Of a DNA stretch of 64,000 nucleotides, positions 1-8,096 are shown piece after piece. The notes beneath the pieces were generated by a model. That model saw nothing but the letters and a program-made list of their open reading frames with translations. It was not told where the DNA came from and did not search any database. Positions within the stretch are counted from its first letter, which is position 1. Each line of letters starts with the position of its first letter. Location: NCBI RefSeq assembly GCF_013385635.1, contig NZ_JACAPR010000010.1, positions 124,001 to 188,000 on the forward strand. The letters run 5' to 3'. The position numbers and the translations under genes are program-made. The DNA comes from Pseudomonas gingeri (GTDB lineage Bacteria; Pseudomonadota; Gammaproteobacteria; Pseudomonadales; Pseudomonadaceae).

Positions 1-669
1 GAACTGGTGTCGATGCCGTTGCCGACGCCTGACAGCGTGGTGCCGGACGCGCCGGAGTGGGCGGCGGCAAGCATTCCCGAGCCGACTCCGGCCCAGGTGG
101 ACGCCGCGACTCCGGGCCCGGAGCGCGACGACGAACCGCCGCTGGACGAAGACTATATCGAGCCGGACATGGATTCGGCTTACAGTTATCTCGACGAATT
201 GGCCAGCGAGCACACCGCCGAGCCGGCCCCGGAACCCGAGCCGTTGCCTGCCGCGCAGCCGGCCACCGGCCTGGCGCTGGAGTGGTTGCAACTGTTCCCG
301 AAACTGCCGATCTCCGGCATGACCGGCAGCATCGCGGCCAACTGCACGCTGATCGCGGTCGACGGCGATGACTGGTTGCTGCACCTGGACCCGGCCCATA
401 GCGCGCTGTTCAACTCTACGCAACTGCGTCGCGTGAACGATGCGCTCAACCAGTACCACGGGCGGACCCTGAAGGTGACCATCGAACTGGTCAAGCCCGA
501 GCAGGAAACCCCGGCCCAGGCGGCTTCACGTCGACGCCACGAGCGCCAGAACGAGGCCGTGGCATCGATTCATGCCGATCCGTTCATCCAGCAAATGATG
601 CAACAGTTCGGCGCGGTGATCCGTGACGATACTATTGAACCTGTCGAAGCCCTGGTGGCCCAGGGTTAG
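1..669 (+). CDS. dnaX: DNA polymerase III tau subunit, C-terminal part (5' end outside window)
   Basis: The reading frame is open from the first base, so this is the 3' part of a longer gene. About 222 codons are visible. A Pro/Ala/Glu/Asp-rich linker covers roughly residues 1-90 of the fragment. A compact domain follows (GLALEWLQLFPKLPISGMTG onward) ending in a segment with FIQQMMQQFGAVI, which matches the tau domain V that binds the alpha polymerase subunit. In the clamp-loader complex tau couples polymerase and DnaB helicase. The ATPase domain and any frameshift site for gamma lie upstream, outside the window. The order dnaX-ybaB-recR supports the call. Confidence 0.93.
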   Translation, partial: ELVSMPLPTPDSVVPDAPEWAAASIPEPTPAQVDAATPGPERDDEPPLDEDYIEPDMDSAYSYLDELASEHTAEPAPEPEPLPAAQPATGLALEWLQLFPKLPISGMTGSIAANCTLIAVDGDDWLLHLDPAHSALFNSTQLRRVNDALNQYHGRTLKVTIELVKPEQETPAQAASRRRHERQNEAVASIHADPFIQQMMQQFGAVIRDDTIEPVEALVAQG

Positions 670-733
670 TAACTGAATGACGCGAGGCCGTAGCCTTGCG
701 CCGATTGTCCAAGCAACTTTTGAGGTGATTACC

Positions 734-1072
734 ATGATGAAGGGTGGCATGGCCGGCCTGATGAAGCAGGCGCAGCAGATGCAGGAAAAAATGGCCAAGA
801 TGCAGGAAGAACTGGCCAATGCCGAAATCACCGGCAAGGCCGGCGGCGACATGGTCACCGTGGTCATGACCGGACGTCACGATATCAAGCGCGTGAGTAT
901 CGACCCGAGCCTGCTGGAAGGTGTCAGCGACGATGATCGCGAAGTGCTGGAAGATCTGTTCGCCGCCGCCGTCAACGACGCCGTGCGCAAGATTGAAGCC
1001 AACAGCTCGGACAAGATGTCCGGCATGACCGCCGGCATGCAACTACCGCCGGGCTTCAAGATGCCGTTCTAG
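734..1072 (+). CDS. ybaB: YbaB/EbfC family nucleoid-associated protein
   Basis: A 112-residue protein beginning [20 protein letters not shown], typical of YbaB/EbfC (about 109 residues in E. coli). It forms dimers that bind DNA and is nearly always found between dnaX and recR. The ATG at 734 is chosen because a GAGGTGAT ribosome site sits just before it; an upstream in-frame ATG at 677 would add 19 residues unlike the family. The N-terminal Met/Gln-rich helix and the central beta section ([19 protein letters not shown]) are clear. The gene is 64 bases after dnaX and probably shares its transcript. Its exact role in DNA metabolism is unsettled. Confidence 0.93.
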   Translation: MMKGGMAGLMKQAQQMQEKMAKMQEELANAEITGKAGGDMVTVVMTGRHDIKRVSIDPSLLEGVSDDDREVLEDLFAAAVNDAVRKIEANSSDKMSGMTAGMQLPPGFKMPF

Positions 1073-1150
1073 TTCTGCACGCAAACTGCCTGCGCAACGT
1101 GATCGCCGCTCGGCGAGTTTTCGCACGGAACCTGAGGTATCTTGCGTTGA

Positions 1151-1181
1151 AACAATGCCAGGCTCGATGCCTGGCATTGTT
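1151..1181 (+). terminator. Perfect 13-bp hairpin after ybaB
   Basis: Arms AACAATGCCAGGC and GCCTGGCATTGTT pair exactly around a 5-base loop, 78 bases after the ybaB stop. The tract that follows (GTTTCC) has few T residues, so it may be a partial terminator or an mRNA stabiliser separating dnaX-ybaB from recR. Confidence 0.6.
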
Positions 1182-1207
1182 GTTTCCAAGGCTTGGGACT
1201 TGCGCAT

Positions 1208-1236
1208 TTGACGCTGGCCGGAGCCACGGGTATAAA
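1208..1236 (+). promoter_or_regulatory. Sigma-70 type promoter for recR
   Basis: TTGACG at 1208-1213 and TATAAA at 1231-1236 are separated by exactly 17 bases and lie 32 bases before the recR start codon. This is one of the best -35/-10 pairs in the window and implies that recR can be transcribed independently of dnaX-ybaB. Confidence 0.65.
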
Positions 1237-1268
1237 CCGCCTCTCGCAGTTTTGTCGGACCTTTTCCC

Positions 1269-1871
1269 ATGAGTTTCAGTCCCCTGATTCGCCAACTGAT
1301 CGATGCCTTTCGGGTTCTGCCCGGTGTCGGCCAGAAAACCGCCCAGCGCATGGCCTTGCAACTGCTCGAACGTGATCGCAGTGGCGGCTCGCGCCTGGCA
1401 CAGGCATTGGGCCAGGCCATGGAAGGGGTCGGGCATTGTCGCCAGTGCCGGACCCTGACCGAAGACGACCTGTGTCCGCAGTGTGCCGATCCTCGACGTG
1501 ATGACACCTTGCTGTGTGTGGTCGAAGGCCCGATGGATGTCTACGCGGTGGAACAGACCGGTTATCGCGGTCGTTACTTCGTGCTCAAGGGGCATCTGTC
1601 GCCGCTCGATGGCTTGGGGCCGGAAGCCATCGGTATTCCGCAGTTGCTGGCGCGCATCGAAGAACAAGGCAGCTTCACCGAGATCATCCTCGCCACCAAC
1701 CCGACGGTCGAGGGCGAAGCCACGGCGCACTACATCGCGCAGTTGCTCAGCAACAAGGGGCTGATCACCTCGCGTATCGCCCATGGTGTTCCCCTGGGCG
1801 GCGAACTGGAGCTGGTGGACGGCGGCACCCTGGCGCACTCGTTTGCCGGGCGCAAACCGATCGCGCTCTGA
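1269..1871 (+). CDS. recR: Recombination protein RecR
   Basis: A 200-residue protein of normal RecR length. It has an N-terminal helix-hairpin-helix ([20 protein letters not shown]), a zinc finger with Cys57, Cys60, Cys69 and Cys72 ([16 protein letters not shown]) and a Toprim domain starting [10 protein letters not shown] at residue 81. RecR works with RecO and RecF to load RecA on SSB-coated gaps during daughter-strand gap repair. It follows ybaB, as in most gamma-proteobacteria. The ATG at 1269 gives the canonical [12 protein letters not shown]-terminus, and a strong promoter lies just upstream. Confidence 0.97.
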   Translation: MSFSPLIRQLIDAFRVLPGVGQKTAQRMALQLLERDRSGGSRLAQALGQAMEGVGHCRQCRTLTEDDLCPQCADPRRDDTLLCVVEGPMDVYAVEQTGYRGRYFVLKGHLSPLDGLGPEAIGIPQLLARIEEQGSFTEIILATNPTVEGEATAHYIAQLLSNKGLITSRIAHGVPLGGELELVDGGTLAHSFAGRKPIAL

Positions 1872-1943
1872 AGGACGGGGGCGTCTGGTCGAAGGCCATC
1901 GGCTCCACGGTCGCCCCCGGCAAGGGGCGACGAGGCGGGCTTC

Positions 1944-2138
1944 TCAGGGGGCCAGCAGGCGCAGTATCTGGTCCAGCCGGTGGTTGGCGACCCAGCTCAG
2001 CAGCATCCCCAGGACCGCTGTGCCACCAGCGATATAGGCGAGGCGGGCCTTGATGGATTTCACATCGCCACGGACTTCGCCGAGGTCGCGGTGGATGTAC
2101 TCCAGGTGGGTTTCCAGTTCGGTGATTCGCGGTTCCAT
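1944..2138 (-). CDS. Small single-pass membrane protein of unknown function
   Basis: A 64-residue protein. A GGAGG ribosome site eight bases upstream fixes the ATG at 2138; the frame stays open further upstream but those starts lack such a site. Residues 1-33 form an amphipathic, heptad-like helix (METHLEYIHRDL-type, charged), followed by one membrane segment (AYIAGGTAVLGMLLSWV) and a short C-terminal tail. The layout resembles XhlA-like or holin-accessory proteins, but the family is not certain. It is convergent with recR, 72 bases apart. Nothing else phage-like is near, so it is probably a chromosomal gene. Confidence 0.6.
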   Translation of the reverse strand: MEPRITELETHLEYIHRDLGEVRGDVKSIKARLAYIAGGTAVLGMLLSWVANHRLDQILRLLAP

Positions 2139-2428
2139 GGTGTCGCCTCCAGACGGTTCGCCGGTCTTGATGGGGTCGGTGGGTGACGGGGATTGCTGCA
2201 TCGCGTCGTGATTGCCCGACCATCTGGGAGCAGGATGCAGGCAGGGTGTCACGCAGTGCTGTAGCTCAACTTCCATGTGGTTTTACGTCCTCGGTGGTTC
2301 ATGTCCCGGGCGCCATCGCCCTGATAGAAAGACACCGTGGAAAGTCGCGTTATTTCGCTTTTCGGTCAACTGAGGCGATTCCCTGATGTTTATAGGAAAA
2401 GTCGTCGGCGCCTGACGTGCCCGTTGGA
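2139..2428. other. Intergenic region downstream of the psl operon
   Basis: No convincing gene is seen. It holds the upstream region of the small membrane-protein gene. A possible weak hairpin (arms GCCTGA and TCAGGC, 2411-2435) overlaps the stop of the last psl gene and is followed on the minus strand by GACTTTT; it could end the operon transcript. Confidence 0.4.
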
Positions 2429-3355
2429 TCAGGCATAGGGGCTGTCCCAGTAGCGTTTATACATGCCGAGGCTTTTTTTCAGGCCCTTGGGCAGATGGCG
2501 CTCCTGCTGGCTGAGTTTGTAGGCAAACAGCTTCACCGCGTTGCGCCACAGTGAGCCCGGCCACGCCAGGCAACGTCCGGGACCGAGAAATTTCAGTTCG
2601 GACAACACATACCTCAGGCCCTCTCCTCCCGCACCGCCGAACTGTTGGCGGATCCAGGGTTCGCGGGCATGGAATACGCCGATGTCGAAATAGCGGCGAA
2701 ACTCCTCCCTGAGGGTGTAGTTGTGGGAGTGCCGGCAACAGGCACTGCCTTCGTAGGCGACTTTCCAGCCGGCCATGAGCATCTTCGCCGCCACGTACAT
2801 GTCTTCCGAGAGGATCACGTGCTGCGGGAATCCGCCCACCTGCATCAGCGCCCGGCGCCGGTAGGCGCAAAAGGAATTGGAGGCGAAGGCGGTCTTGATC
2901 CCCAGTCGGGGCGCATCTTCCAGGCTCTTGACCTGGGACGTCGGCGGGTAGTTGAACAGTCGGGCATGCTCGGCCAGCGGGCTGGCGTCCAGGTGCGGCA
3001 ATTGCCGGCCGCAGACCGCGCCGACGCTGTCATCGGCAAACGGCCGGACGATATTGGCCAGCGCCTCGGGATCCTCGAGGTAGGCATCCTGGGTCATGAA
3101 GACGTAGACGTCATAGCCGGGATTGCGCTCCACCATCATCTGGCGGGTGCCGCCGTGGTTGAAGTCCTTGCTGTCGATGCGCAGCACGTTGGGGCAGCGC
3201 GAGCTGGCCAGTTCGAAGGTGCCGTCGCTGGAGCTGGAATCGACGATCAGGGTGTCGAAGACCGCTGTCTGGCGGTCGAGGGAGTCGAGCAGGCGAGCCA
3301 GGTCCCGGCAGCCGTTGTAGGTCGGGATCACGCAGGCAACGTTCAGGGTCGACAT
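2429..3355 (-). CDS. pslC: Family 2 glycosyltransferase, PslC-like, last gene of the psl operon
   Basis: A 308-residue GT-A fold glycosyltransferase of the rhamnosyltransferase type. The N-terminus NVACVIPTYNGCRDLARLLD and TLIVDSSSSDGT form the nucleotide-sugar site, with an Asp in VFMTQDAYLEDPEAL near residue 90. It has no membrane segments and presumably acts at the cytoplasmic face, adding one sugar to the lipid-linked Psl repeat. In P. aeruginosa a family 2 enzyme of similar length, PslC, lies between pslB and pslD. Here that place is empty and this gene closes the operon, starting three bases after the pslK stop. The symbol is inferred from size, family and operon; orthology is unproven. 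Confidence 0.72.
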   Translation of the reverse strand: MSTLNVACVIPTYNGCRDLARLLDSLDRQTAVFDTLIVDSSSSDGTFELASSRCPNVLRIDSKDFNHGGTRQMMVERNPGYDVYVFMTQDAYLEDPEALANIVRPFADDSVGAVCGRQLPHLDASPLAEHARLFNYPPTSQVKSLEDAPRLGIKTAFASNSFCAYRRRALMQVGGFPQHVILSEDMYVAAKMLMAGWKVAYEGSACCRHSHNYTLREEFRRYFDIGVFHAREPWIRQQFGGAGGEGLRYVLSELKFLGPGRCLAWPGSLWRNAVKLFAYKLSQQERHLPKGLKKSLGMYKRYWDSPYA

Positions 3356-3358
3356 GGT

Positions 3359-4780
3359 TCAGCCTCCAGAGGGCAGTGGACGCCAGGGGTGCAGCCAGAA
3401 TGCCAGGGCGATCAGCAGAACCAGGCTGCACAGGGTGCTCAGGCCCAGTTGCAGCCAGATACCTGGCAGCGGATGCAGCAGCAGGGCGGCCAGGCCCATG
3501 ACGCCGAGCCCGAGCAGCCAGTGACTGCGCCAGGGCACTTCAGCCAGCAGTTGTTGCCGACGCATCAGCAGCAGGCCGGTCAGGATCACGCCGCAGACCG
3601 CCGCCAGGGCAATGCCGATCAAGCCGAAGAAATACGGCAGCACGGCCAGCAGCAGGGCATTGAGCAGGCTGCCGGTCAGTTCGCAGTTGAGCGGCAGGCG
3701 GGTGTCACCGGCGGCATAGGCGTAGCGGGCCAGCAGGGCGTTCCAGGCGCCGAACATCAGGGGCACGGAGAACCAGGCAAGCAGTTCCGGCAGCGGACTG
3801 TCGGCGGCCTGGTTGGGCAACAGCAGGCTGACCAGCGCGGCAGCGGCACCGATCAGGCCGGCAACGGCCGGCAGGGTCAGCAACGTGGCGCTGGCGAGGC
3901 CCTTGCGCAGCAGGGACAGGCGCTCGGCACCGGCGCTGCCGCTCATCAGGCCGAGCAGCACCTGATTGAGGCTCATCAGCGCGATCAGCGGCAGGTTGAT
4001 CAGCTTGCGCGCCAGGTTGATCCAGGTGACCGCGCCTTCTCCCAGCAGCGAAGCGACCATCCGTTCCAGCAGGGCCAGGCCCTGGCTCGCCAGGTTGCTG
4101 CTGAGCAACGGGCCGATGCGCTGCAGCAATTCACGGCCGGCCCCCGGCGCGTGTCTCGCTCGCCAGGGCTTCCAGCCGCTGCGATACAGCGAGGGCAGGA
4201 GAATCGTCGGCATCAACAGGCTGCCGAGGACACAGGCGGCGGCCAGGCCGGTCGGTGTCGCGGTCTGCCGCAGGATCGCCAGGTACAGCACCGGCGGCAG
4301 GTTGAACAGCAACGAGCCGAGACCGGCCAGGACAAACCGCGAGCGGGCCTGCAAGGGCACACAGAACAGGGCGTGGAGGATAAACCCTGGCGCACACCAG
4401 GCCAGCCAGTGCAGGCTACTCCCCGCGAGCGCATAGCCCTGGTCGTCGAGCCCGGGACCTATAAGACGTACCCACAGTGGCGCCGCCACGCTCAGCAAGC
4501 CCCCGAGCAACAGGCCGCAGAGCAGCAGGCGCGGTGCCAGTGCGCCGAGCCAGTCGCTCTGTTCGCTGGCTGAACGTTGCTGGTAGAGCGGCAGCGCCGC
4601 CGCGCTGAGCAGGCCGGCGGCGAGGGCCATGCGCAAGGCTTCCGGGAGGAACAGCGCGACGAGGAAACTGTCGCTGCGCTCGCCCGCGCCCCAGGCCGCG
4701 ACCAGCAGCCATTCCCGGGCGAACCCGGCGGCCAGGCCGGTCAGGGTCGCGAGGGTCAGCCACAGGGTTGAGCCAAACAC
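3359..4780 (-). CDS. pslK: MurJ/MviN-family polysaccharide flippase, PslK-like
   Basis: A 473-residue integral membrane protein with about 14 hydrophobic segments, beginning FGSTLWLTLATLTGLAAGFAREWLL, characteristic of the MviN/MurJ branch of the MOP flippases. It probably moves the lipid-linked Psl repeat unit across the inner membrane. The start is a GTG, nine bases after the stop of the preceding acyltransferase and in the same frame as it. Length and position match PslK of P. aeruginosa (about 469 residues). Essential MurJ should be elsewhere in the genome, so this copy is the pathway-specific one. Confidence 0.85.
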   Translation of the reverse strand: MFGSTLWLTLATLTGLAAGFAREWLLVAAWGAGERSDSFLVALFLPEALRMALAAGLLSAAALPLYQQRSASEQSDWLGALAPRLLLCGLLLGGLLSVAAPLWVRLIGPGLDDQGYALAGSSLHWLAWCAPGFILHALFCVPLQARSRFVLAGLGSLLFNLPPVLYLAILRQTATPTGLAAACVLGSLLMPTILLPSLYRSGWKPWRARHAPGAGRELLQRIGPLLSSNLASQGLALLERMVASLLGEGAVTWINLARKLINLPLIALMSLNQVLLGLMSGSAGAERLSLLRKGLASATLLTLPAVAGLIGAAAALVSLLLPNQAADSPLPELLAWFSVPLMFGAWNALLARYAYAAGDTRLPLNCELTGSLLNALLLAVLPYFFGLIGIALAAVCGVILTGLLLMRRQQLLAEVPWRSHWLLGLGVMGLAALLLHPLPGIWLQLGLSTLCSLVLLIALAFWLHPWRPLPSGG

Positions 4781-4789
4781 TGCTGTGAC

Positions 4790-5611
4790 TCAGTGGAACA
4801 AAGTGAACAGGCCTTTGCCGCCCACTTTGTAGTTCAGGTTGCGGCAGCGTTCGCCTTTGATCGCCGCATCCGGGCCGCCGACAATCGCGTAGGCCGGCAC
4901 CGGCTTGGATACCACGCAATTGCCGCCAACCACTGCGCCCTCGCCGATATCGGCACCGAACGAAAGCAGCGCACGGCTGGCGACCCAGGCGTAGTCACGG
5001 ATATACACCGGCCCGCCGACGGCCCAGAACTCCGGGGCCTGGACATCGTGCCCGCCGGCAATCACCAGTACGTGGGAGGCAATGGTCACATGGTCGCCGA
5101 TGATCAGCCCGCCGCGGGCATCCAGTTGGCAATGCCAGCCGACCGTGCTGTCGTTGCCGATTCGCAGGCTGTCGACGCCGAGCACTTCGGTGTTGCGCCA
5201 GACGGTCGAGCCCTTGCCGATCTTTGCTCCACCCAGGCGTAGCCAGAACAGGCGCAAGGTATGGCTGGGGATCTTGCAGACAAGGATGTTGTAGGCCAGC
5301 TCCCACCAACGCAGCATGCGGTCACGCAGGGTTGGCCAGTTGATGCCGTAGAGGGGGATCAACGCGCCCTTGACCTCGCGCCCGAGCAAGGCATAGAAGC
5401 GCCGGGCGAGCGGCGGTTCGATCCGCGTCTCGATATTCAGGTAGCTGACAAAACACAGCACATTGCCCTTGAGTGGCTGCTCGAAACACACGTCGTTTTC
5501 CAGCATCCACTGATAGGTCGCCTGCAGTTCGTCGAGGCTGACGCCCATCTTCACCGCGTACTCGGGCAGGGCCTGTTGCAGGTTCAGGGAGTGAAACATG
5601 CGGTGCTTCAT
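4790..5611 (-). CDS. Hexapeptide-repeat (WcaF/NodL-like) acyltransferase in the psl operon
   Basis: A 273-residue protein. Residues 1-120 are an uncharacterised N-terminal part (MKHRMFHSLNLQQALPEYAV). From about residue 125 left-handed beta-helix repeats follow (IGKGSTVW, LGVDSLRIGNDSTVGWH, GLIIGDHVTIASHV, ADIGEGAVVGGNCVVSKPVPA), with the acetyl-CoA site and catalytic-type His in IAGGHDV. It probably O-acetylates a sugar of the exopolysaccharide in the cytoplasm. It overlaps pslJ by four bases (ATGA), so it is translationally coupled. P. aeruginosa instead carries PslL, a membrane acyltransferase of a different family, at the end of its operon. Confidence 0.83.
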   Translation of the reverse strand: MKHRMFHSLNLQQALPEYAVKMGVSLDELQATYQWMLENDVCFEQPLKGNVLCFVSYLNIETRIEPPLARRFYALLGREVKGALIPLYGINWPTLRDRMLRWWELAYNILVCKIPSHTLRLFWLRLGGAKIGKGSTVWRNTEVLGVDSLRIGNDSTVGWHCQLDARGGLIIGDHVTIASHVLVIAGGHDVQAPEFWAVGGPVYIRDYAWVASRALLSFGADIGEGAVVGGNCVVSKPVPAYAIVGGPDAAIKGERCRNLNYKVGGKGLFTLFH

Positions 5612-6996
5612 GGGCGGACTCCAGAAAGGCTCGCGGCCTTGAGCTTGAGGCGTCGGGCTTCATGCAGGTTCACCCCGAGCAGCAGCCAGAACAGCGCGAT
5701 CAGGACCTGGGTGAAGCTGAAATAGTGGTCGAAGATGCCGCTGAGCAGGGCGGCCATCAGGCCCGAGGTGGTGCCGAGCCAGAGCGCGTTGTCCGCGCTC
5801 AGGCGGATGATGCGCTGGGAAGGACGGGTCTCGCGCCACCAGCTCCAGATCACCGCGACGAACAGCAACAGGCCGGGTACGCCGAGCTTGTAGACGAAGT
5901 TCAGCCATAGATTGGAAATCCCCCAGAGGCCGGTACCGGGCACTGGTGGCTCGACCTTGAAGCCGATGCCGAAGGGGAACATCGCCATCGCCTCGGGGAA
6001 GTGCGAGTACTCGTCGAAGCGCACGCTGGTACTGGCGTCGTTGGTCGAGAAGATGGTCAGCAGGCGGTCCTGCAGCGGCGGATAGAACATCAGCAGCAAG
6101 GCACCGAAGGCGACGCCGGCCATCAGCAGGCGGCCGGTGTAGGGCACGCGCTTGCGGGCCATCCACATCAGCACCACGATCAGGCTCAAGAGGGCGCCGC
6201 GCGAACCTGTCAGCAGCAGGGCGATCACTCCCAGGCCGGCGACGGCGAAACCCAGCGCCCGTGGCCAGCCCTGGCGTGTCAGGCCGAAACAGAAGGCCAG
6301 GGGCAGGAGCAGCGCCATGGCACCGCCGGTGACGTTGGGGTGCATCCACGGCGAGCCCATGCGGTTGGACAGCGCGTTGAGGCTGTCGCCCAGTACTTCG
6401 ATGCCGCCATAGCCGAGGTTGGCGAGGATCGGTGTCATGCTGGTGGCGGTACCGTTCTTGAGAAACACCGGGATCGACAGCAGCAACAGCATCAGGGTCC
6501 CGAGCAACAGCCCGGTCACCGCCTGTTCGCGCGCCTTTGGCGTGTCCAGCAGGCGCGGGACAAGGAACAGTACCGAAAGGTTCAGCAGCCAGCGGATCCA
6601 GTTCACCGGGCCGTTGCCGTCGGCATTCACCGTCAGTTGGCCGATGACAAAGGGGAAGGCGCTGAACAGCATCAGCGCCACCAGCCAGCGTTCGGTGCGC
6701 AGCAACGGTGGTTTGGCCGGCAGGTTGTTGAACACCCCCTGTACCAGCACGCTGCCCCAGACCAGCAGGACCAGGGCTTCGGAGACGGTGGTGCGCAGGC
6801 CGATCTGCACCGTCGAGTAGGGCAGGAACGTGGCGAGCACGGTGAACAGCAACAGGCCCCACAGCGGGTGGCGGATGATCGTCACCACGCCGGCGATCCC
6901 CACCAGCACCACCAGTACCTTGAACGCCGGCAGCAGCCAGACCAGCACGCCGAACACCAGGCTGAACAATAGTGCTATGGGCATCGCCAGGGGCAT
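5608..6996 (-). CDS. pslJ: O-antigen polymerase/ligase-like membrane protein, PslJ-like
   Basis: A 462-residue protein with about a dozen hydrophobic segments and a large periplasmic loop near residues 310-350 (LQDRLLTIFSTNDASTSVRFDEY). The motif GSPWMHPNVTGGAMALLLPLAF and the GSRGALLSL segment are typical of the Wzy_C/WaaL superfamily. It probably polymerises Psl repeat units in the periplasm. Its start overlaps the pslI stop by one base (TAATG). Length is close to PslJ of P. aeruginosa (about 478 residues). Confidence 0.84.
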   Translation of the reverse strand: MPLAMPIALLFSLVFGVLVWLLPAFKVLVVLVGIAGVVTIIRHPLWGLLLFTVLATFLPYSTVQIGLRTTVSEALVLLVWGSVLVQGVFNNLPAKPPLLRTERWLVALMLFSAFPFVIGQLTVNADGNGPVNWIRWLLNLSVLFLVPRLLDTPKAREQAVTGLLLGTLMLLLLSIPVFLKNGTATSMTPILANLGYGGIEVLGDSLNALSNRMGSPWMHPNVTGGAMALLLPLAFCFGLTRQGWPRALGFAVAGLGVIALLLTGSRGALLSLIVVLMWMARKRVPYTGRLLMAGVAFGALLLMFYPPLQDRLLTIFSTNDASTSVRFDEYSHFPEAMAMFPFGIGFKVEPPVPGTGLWGISNLWLNFVYKLGVPGLLLFVAVIWSWWRETRPSQRIIRLSADNALWLGTTSGLMAALLSGIFDHYFSFTQVLIALFWLLLGVNLHEARRLKLKAASLSGVRP

Positions 6997-8096
6997 TATC
7001 TCAACTCCTCGAGCAGTTGATCGAAGCGCTCGCGATAGGCGCTGGTGGCGTAGCGGGCGGCCCAGACTTGCAGCAGCGCGGGATCTTCACCGGGGGCATC
7101 GGCCAGGCTGACCATCAGCGCGGTGAGGGCGGTGCTGTCGGTGGGGGAGAAGCGCGGACTGTCCGGCGGGGTGATTTCATCCAGGGAGGAGCCACTGGCG
7201 ACGGCAACCGAGGTGCCGACACTCAGGGCTTCGATCACCGGCAGGCCGAAACCTTCGGCGTAGGATGGCTGCCACAGGCGTGCGGCCTGACGGTACACCG
7301 CATGCAGTTGCGCGTCGCTGATACCGTTCAGGTAGTGCAGGCCGGGCAGATGCTGCAGTTCCGCGGGCAAGTGTTCCGGCGCACCGATCAGCACCAGTTC
7401 CGGGACCTCGGCCGATTGCTGGCGCGCGGCCTGCCAGGCGGCGACGAACCAGGGCATGTTCTTGCGCGGTTCGCGGGTGCCCACGGCCAGCCAGTAGCGC
7501 GACGGTAGCTGCAGGTCGCTGATATCGGCGGGCTCCTCGGTAAAGCCACCGACCAGGTTGGGCAGTACCCGGACCTTGTCGCGGGCGGCGGGGAACAGTT
7601 TGACCAGTTCGTCGGCGGTGTACTGGGAAGGCGTCCAGATGCGGTCGGCAACCTTCACCGAGTGAGCGATCGAGAGCTTGTCGGTGGTGCCGTAGATCCG
7701 CTCCTTGAGTCGGGAGCCATGGCTGTTTTGCAGCGTCAGTTGGAACAGGTCATGCAACTGCAGCACATAACGCATGCCGGCCGGTTTGCGGCCCAGGGGC
7801 AGACCCATGTTGAAGTTGCAGATATAGATTTCCACTCCGGCCTCGCGCAGTGCGCCGGGCAGGAAGCCTCCCTCGAACTTCAGCCGCAGGGGCAGGCGAT
7901 GCACGCCTTGCAGGGGCGCACCCCAGCGTGGGCAATGGACGCGACGGCGCAGCGGATGATCTTCCGGCGCCACGCCGAACAATTGCAGCTGTACGTCGGG
8001 GTGGGCGCGCAGGGCGTCCTCCAGTGCCAGGTTCTGGCGGCCGATGCCGCTGTGGGTGTAGCCCGCCGCCGGGCGGTAATCCAGGCCTATGCGCAT
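6996..8096 (-). CDS. pslI: Family 4 glycosyltransferase, PslI-like
   Basis: A 366-residue GT-B enzyme with N-terminus MRIGLDYRPAAGYTHSGIGRQNLALEDAL. Its C-terminal nucleotide-sugar domain contains GTREPRKNM, then LWQPSYAEGFGLPVIEALSVGTSVAVASGSSLDE, which holds the EGFGLPxxE motif of GT4 retaining transferases. There is no signal peptide or membrane span, so it acts in the cytoplasm on the lipid-linked intermediate. It overlaps pslH by ten bases. Length and place match PslI (367 residues in P. aeruginosa). The sugar it transfers cannot be read from the sequence. Confidence 0.87.
   Translation of the reverse strand: MRIGLDYRPAAGYTHSGIGRQNLALEDALRAHPDVQLQLFGVAPEDHPLRRRVHCPRWGAPLQGVHRLPLRLKFEGGFLPGALREAGVEIYICNFNMGLPLGRKPAGMRYVLQLHDLFQLTLQNSHGSRLKERIYGTTDKLSIAHSVKVADRIWTPSQYTADELVKLFPAARDKVRVLPNLVGGFTEEPADISDLQLPSRYWLAVGTREPRKNMPWFVAAWQAARQQSAEVPELVLIGAPEHLPAELQHLPGLHYLNGISDAQLHAVYRQAARLWQPSYAEGFGLPVIEALSVGTSVAVASGSSLDEITPPDSPRFSPTDSTALTALMVSLADAPGEDPALLQVWAARYATSAYRERFDQLLEELR

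Noticed and set aside
2645..4573. 642-codon plus-strand frame opposite pslC and pslK
   Set aside because: Gln/Gly/Ala-rich antisense reading with no domain; it spans two confirmed genes.
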